Below are positions 6,278-8,659 of a stretch of DNA of 8,659 bases, in pieces; the first letter of the stretch is position 1; the number at the start of each line of letters is the position of its first letter. A model generated the notes under the pieces. It was given only the letters and a program-made list of their open reading frames with translations. It searched no databases and had not been told where the DNA came from. Source of the stretch: Anaerolineales bacterium (GTDB lineage: Bacteria; Chloroflexota; Anaerolineae; Anaerolineales; E44-bin32); assembly GCA_011772595.1 (NCBI GenBank), contig WVZH01000046.1, positions 141,581 to 150,239 on the forward strand, read 5' to 3'. A program made the translations under genes and the position numbers.

Positions 6278-6305
6278 ATTGTAGCATAGCCGAAAGACTT
6301 GAAAA
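6278..6305 (-). promoter_or_regulatory. Extended -10 promoter of the histidine kinase gene
   Basis: On the minus strand TGCTACAAT carries the TGn extension directly before TACAAT (6278-6283), five of six matches to consensus. TTTTCA (6300-6305), 16 bases upstream, is a weak -35, as is common for extended -10 promoters. Transcription would start near 6271, which puts the ATG at 6287 outside the mRNA and supports the ATG at 6251. Confidence 0.55.
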
Positions 6306-6373
6306 ATTACAATCGGCTTACGTTGAGTTGGGAGCACGAAGACCGAGAGCGTAATAGAACATCATCCGATTAC

Positions 6374-6380
6374 AAGGAGG
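6374..6380 (+). promoter_or_regulatory. Strong Shine-Dalgarno sequence of ino1
   Basis: AAGGAGG, a near-complete anti-16S match, sits 5 bases before ATG 6386. It sets the start 29 codons inside the longest open frame. Confidence 0.85.
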
Positions 6381-6385
6381 CAGCA

Positions 6386-7504
6386 ATGCCAGCCAGCAAG
6401 AAGGTTCGGGTTGCCATCATCGGTGTAGGCAACTGTACCTCATCTCTCGTGCAAGGTGTACAGTACTATAGAAATGCTAAGGCCACCGATCAGGTGCCTG
6501 GCTTGATGCACGTCGATCTGGGGGGATATCATATCCGCGATATACAATTCACAGCCGCCTTCGACGTTGTGAAGGGCAAAGTTGGTTTGGATTTAAGTGA
6601 GGCCATCTTCGCTCATCCCAACAACACCGTAAAATTCGCAGAGGTCCCCGAGATGGGCGTACCGGTGCATCGTGGCATGACCCACGATGGCATCGGAAAG
6701 TACTTGTCGCAGGTGGTCGAGAAAGCCCCTGGGCCCACCGATGACATCATCGGTATCCTTAAAGAGACCAAGACGGATGTCGTCGTCAGTTTCCTGCCGG
6801 TCGGAGCTGAAATGGCGACCAAGTGGTATGTGGAGCAAGTGCTTGAGGCAGGGTGCGCCTTTGTGAATTGTGTGCCTGTCTTCATCGCCAGCTCCGACTA
6901 TTGGGCGGGGCGCTTTGAGGAGCGAAGACTTCCTGTGATCGGCGATGATATCAAGAGCCAGGTCGGAGCGACCATCACGCATCGCGTGCTGACATCGCTC
7001 TTTGATAACCGGGGCGTCCATCTCGATCGCAGCTATCAACTCAACTTCGGTGGCAACATGGATTTCTTCAATATGCTGGAACGGGAACGACTGGAGTCGA
7101 AGAAGATTTCCAAAACAGGCGCCGTTACGAGCATCCTACCGTACGAGATGTCATCCGACGACATTCACATCGGACCCAGCGACTACGTTCCATGGTTGAC
7201 GGATCGCAAGTGGTGCTACATCCGCATGGAAGGCACCACCTTCGGAGACGTTCCCTTGAACCTGGAGCTTAAACTCGAAGTTTGGGACTCACCCAACTCG
7301 GCTGGTGTGGTTATCGACGCCGTGCGTTGCGCCAAGTTAGCCTTAGACCGCGGGATGGCAGGACCTGTGGCAGCGCCATCTGCATACTTCATGAAGACGC
7401 CGCCAAAGCAATTCACCGATGACGTCGCCCGCAAAATGACGGAGGATTTCATCGTCTGGGCCAAGTCCGAAGGCCGGGAGAAGAGCCAAGATTCCCAGGA
7501 GTAA
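6386..7504 (+). CDS. ino1: Inositol-3-phosphate synthase
   Basis: NAD-dependent enzyme that isomerises glucose 6-phosphate to 1D-myo-inositol 3-phosphate, the first step to inositol lipids, inositol-based solutes and related compounds. The predicted 372-residue protein fits the short actinobacterial/archaeal type; eukaryotic enzymes exceed 500. Visible motifs: NAD-binding [17 protein letters not shown] (about 8-24); [23 protein letters not shown] (about 186-200), the conserved catalytic region; [11 protein letters not shown] (about 220-230); [19 protein letters not shown]; and the tail [23 protein letters not shown] (about 301-323). The frame is open upstream to 6299. The ATG at 6386 is clearly correct because AAGGAGG (6374-6380) lies 5 bases before it and the family fold begins at once. 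No convincing promoter was found; TTGGGA (6328-6333) with TAATAG (6352-6357) is weak. The histidine kinase is divergent. An 89-base gap precedes the downstream dehydrogenase. Confidence 0.95.
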   Translation: MPASKKVRVAIIGVGNCTSSLVQGVQYYRNAKATDQVPGLMHVDLGGYHIRDIQFTAAFDVVKGKVGLDLSEAIFAHPNNTVKFAEVPEMGVPVHRGMTHDGIGKYLSQVVEKAPGPTDDIIGILKETKTDVVVSFLPVGAEMATKWYVEQVLEAGCAFVNCVPVFIASSDYWAGRFEERRLPVIGDDIKSQVGATITHRVLTSLFDNRGVHLDRSYQLNFGGNMDFFNMLERERLESKKISKTGAVTSILPYEMSSDDIHIGPSDYVPWLTDRKWCYIRMEGTTFGDVPLNLELKLEVWDSPNSAGVVIDAVRCAKLALDRGMAGPVAAPSAYFMKTPPKQFTDDVARKMTEDFIVWAKSEGREKSQDSQE

Positions 7505-7519
7505 CTTCTTATCTCCTGG
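7495..7519 (+). other. Hairpin over the ino1 stop codon, weak terminator or mRNA end structure
   Basis: CCAGGAG (7495-7501) pairs with CTCCTGG (7513-7519) around an 11-base loop that contains the TAA stop. No T-run follows (TGCTCTGATCTG), so efficient intrinsic termination is unlikely. Read-through into the dehydrogenase gene is possible. It may partly insulate the two genes or protect the ino1 mRNA end. Confidence 0.35.
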
Positions 7520-7593
7520 TGCTCTGATCTGATACTCGATTCTGATAGACCGCACTGTGGAGTAACTCTGCTCGTCCGATTCATGGGTGTACT

Positions 7594-8589
7594 GTGAAGG
7601 CATTCCGGCTGAATCAACCCGGACCGATCGAAGAAGAACCATTACGAAAAGCAAAGCTGCCGCGGCCCGAGGCTGGTCTGGGGCAGCTCCTGGTTAGGGT
7701 GAAGGCTTGCGGCATCTGTCACACAGATCTACACACTGTGGAGGGGGAGATCGTTCCACCTCACTACCCGATCACACCGGGGCACCAGGTGGTTGGCGTT
7801 GTTGAAGGTGTCGGTGAGGGTGTAACGGAGTGGAGTGTAGGTGAGCGAGTTGGTATTCCGTGGCTACACCATGCTTGTAGACAGTGCTCTTTTTGTGCAC
7901 GCGGCGAAGAAAACCTTTGTCCACAGGCGGCGTTCACGGGATTTGATGTAGATGGCGGTTATTCAGAGTGGATGCTTGCTGATGCTCGCTACACACTCGC
8001 CCTGCCTGACGCCCTCTCCGAGCGGGAGTTAGCACCCTTATTATGCGCTGGGATCATCGGTTATCGCTCACTGCGTAAGGCCGAATTAAGATCGGGTGAG
8101 TGCTTGGGTCTCGTTGGTTTTGGGGCGAGCGCACATCTAGCCATTCAAGTCGCGGTTCACTGGGGTTGCAAGGTCTACGTCTTCACACGCAGTGACGGCC
8201 ATCGAAAATTGGCTCACACGCTAGGCGCTGCTTGGGTTGGAGGTGCGCAAGATCAAGCACCTGAGCAGCTTGATCGAGCTATCCTCTTTGCCCCTGTGGG
8301 AGAACTTGTCCCCGTGATCCTGGAGAAGATTCGACCTGGCGGCACACTGGCCATCAACGCCATCCACATGAGCCCAATCCCGGAATTGGAATATCGTCTG
8401 ATCTATGGCGAGAGAACGCTGCGAAGCGTTGCAAACGCCACATATCATGATGGTATCGAATTTCTCGAGTTGGCTGCACAGATCCCGATTCGAGTATCGA
8501 CGTTGGATTATGCTTTAGAGGATGTGAACCGGGCCTTATTGGATCTCAAAAGAAGTCGCATTGACGGCGCGGGGGTGTTGTTGCCATGA
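7594..8589 (+). CDS. Zinc-dependent alcohol dehydrogenase family protein (medium-chain, short ~330-residue subfamily)
   Basis: Cytoplasmic NAD(P)-dependent oxidoreductase, probably alcohol/aldehyde interconversion; the physiological substrate is unknown. It has 331 residues. The catalytic-zinc site is suggested by ACGICHTDLH (C42), TPGHQVVG (H64) and LLCAG (C151). The structural-zinc lobe is C95, C98, C101 and C109 in the CX2CX2CX7C pattern. The Rossmann loop is GLVGFGASAH (about 172-181). GHQ replaces the common GHE, and LLCAGIIGYRSL and RSVANATYHDG are typical of a distinct ADH subfamily that I recall as TIGR02822 (not searched). The start is GTG at 7594 because the ADH fold begins immediately. 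GGGTG (7585-7589), 4 bases upstream, is a modest ribosome site. The stop overlaps the ATG of the next gene (ATGA). It may be co-transcribed with ino1, from which it is separated by 89 bases and a weak hairpin. Confidence 0.9.
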   Translation: MKAFRLNQPGPIEEEPLRKAKLPRPEAGLGQLLVRVKACGICHTDLHTVEGEIVPPHYPITPGHQVVGVVEGVGEGVTEWSVGERVGIPWLHHACRQCSFCARGEENLCPQAAFTGFDVDGGYSEWMLADARYTLALPDALSERELAPLLCAGIIGYRSLRKAELRSGECLGLVGFGASAHLAIQVAVHWGCKVYVFTRSDGHRKLAHTLGAAWVGGAQDQAPEQLDRAILFAPVGELVPVILEKIRPGGTLAINAIHMSPIPELEYRLIYGERTLRSVANATYHDGIEFLELAAQIPIRVSTLDYALEDVNRALLDLKRSRIDGAGVLLP

Positions 8590-8659
8590 TCCTACTCGGA
8601 ACCTCCGGTTTTTCGTATGACGATTGGATCGGTCCTGTCTATTCTCAAGACCTTCCAAA
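8586..8659 (+). CDS. DUF72 domain-containing protein (N-terminal fragment, cut by window end)
   Basis: ATG 8586 overlaps the stop of the alcohol dehydrogenase as ATGA. The frame stays open to the end of the window, giving MILLGTSGFSYDDWIGPVYS and a few more residues. The opening [IL]xxGTSGFSYxDW with a following GxxYP-like element is highly characteristic of DUF72 (YecE-like) proteins, predicted TIM-barrel proteins of unknown biochemical role, normally about 240-300 residues. A G-rich run (GGGGG around 8571-8575) upstream may help ribosome binding, and the overlap suggests translational coupling. About nine tenths of the gene is missing, so integrity cannot be judged. Confidence 0.85.
   Translation, partial: MILLGTSGFSYDDWIGPVYSQDLP

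Noticed and set aside
6523..6535. Palindrome GGATATCATATCC inside ino1
   Set aside because: It lies in a well-conserved coding region and is explained by codons; no regulatory context.
7498..7566. GGAGTAACT direct repeat (7498-7506 and 7558-7566) as a possible attachment or insertion duplication
   Set aside because: It is nine bases only, one copy spans the ino1 stop codon, and no mobile gene lies between the copies.
7583..7597. Mini-ORF ATG GGT GTA CTG TGA overlapping the dehydrogenase GTG start
   Set aside because: Four codons with no distinct ribosome site; the overlap is most simply coincidence.

Overview
The window looks like a stretch of ordinary bacterial chromosome of moderate GC content. 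The most likely source is Chloroflexota (Anaerolineae-like). The hints are the Thr/Pro-rich spacer of the lipoprotein, a site-2 protease tail ending in FTPVP, an actinobacterial/archaeal-type inositol-phosphate synthase, and a zinc alcohol dehydrogenase of the GHQ subfamily beside a DUF72 gene. This is an inference from protein style; no phylogenetic marker such as rRNA is present. I see no transposase, integrase, phage gene, CRISPR array or toxin-antitoxin pair.

Layout: (1) 1-222, the C-terminal tail of a membrane protein on +, probably a site-2 protease, ending at a hairpin (231-263) shared with the converging operon. (2) 2900-278 on -, a three-gene ABC-2 exporter operon: ATPase, permease, permease. 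The ATPase stop and the first permease start overlap as ATGA. (3) 2901-3323, a long divergent intergenic region with a 14-codon ORF behind a strong Shine-Dalgarno sequence, an inverted repeat and a consensus TATAAT box. (4) 3324-4589 on +, a lipoprotein with a divergent polysaccharide-deacetylase (CE4/NodB-like) domain. The TATAAT box shows that the longest reading frame starts too early. (5) 4590-4717, a 3' region with three hairpins; the last is a 12-bp perfect stem lying tail-to-tail with a tRNA. (6) 4725-4799 on -, tRNA-Pro(CGG) with its own promoter. (7) 6251-4971 on -, a soluble GAF-domain sensor histidine kinase read from an extended -10 promoter. (8) 6386-7504 on +, inositol-3-phosphate synthase. 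(9) 7594-8589 on +, a zinc alcohol dehydrogenase overlapping by ATGA a DUF72 gene that runs off the end.

The genes look like several independent units, not one pathway. The exporter could move a drug, lipid or polysaccharide. The lipoprotein is divergently transcribed from it and may act on cell-envelope glycans. The kinase and the inositol synthase are divergent from a 134-bp gap, so shared control is possible but not shown. Nothing here is clearly a new biological system. The points most worth a second look are the leader-like 14-codon ORF with its inverted repeat, the altered catalytic motifs of the deacetylase lipoprotein, and the ATPase that lacks the usual Q-loop glutamine.
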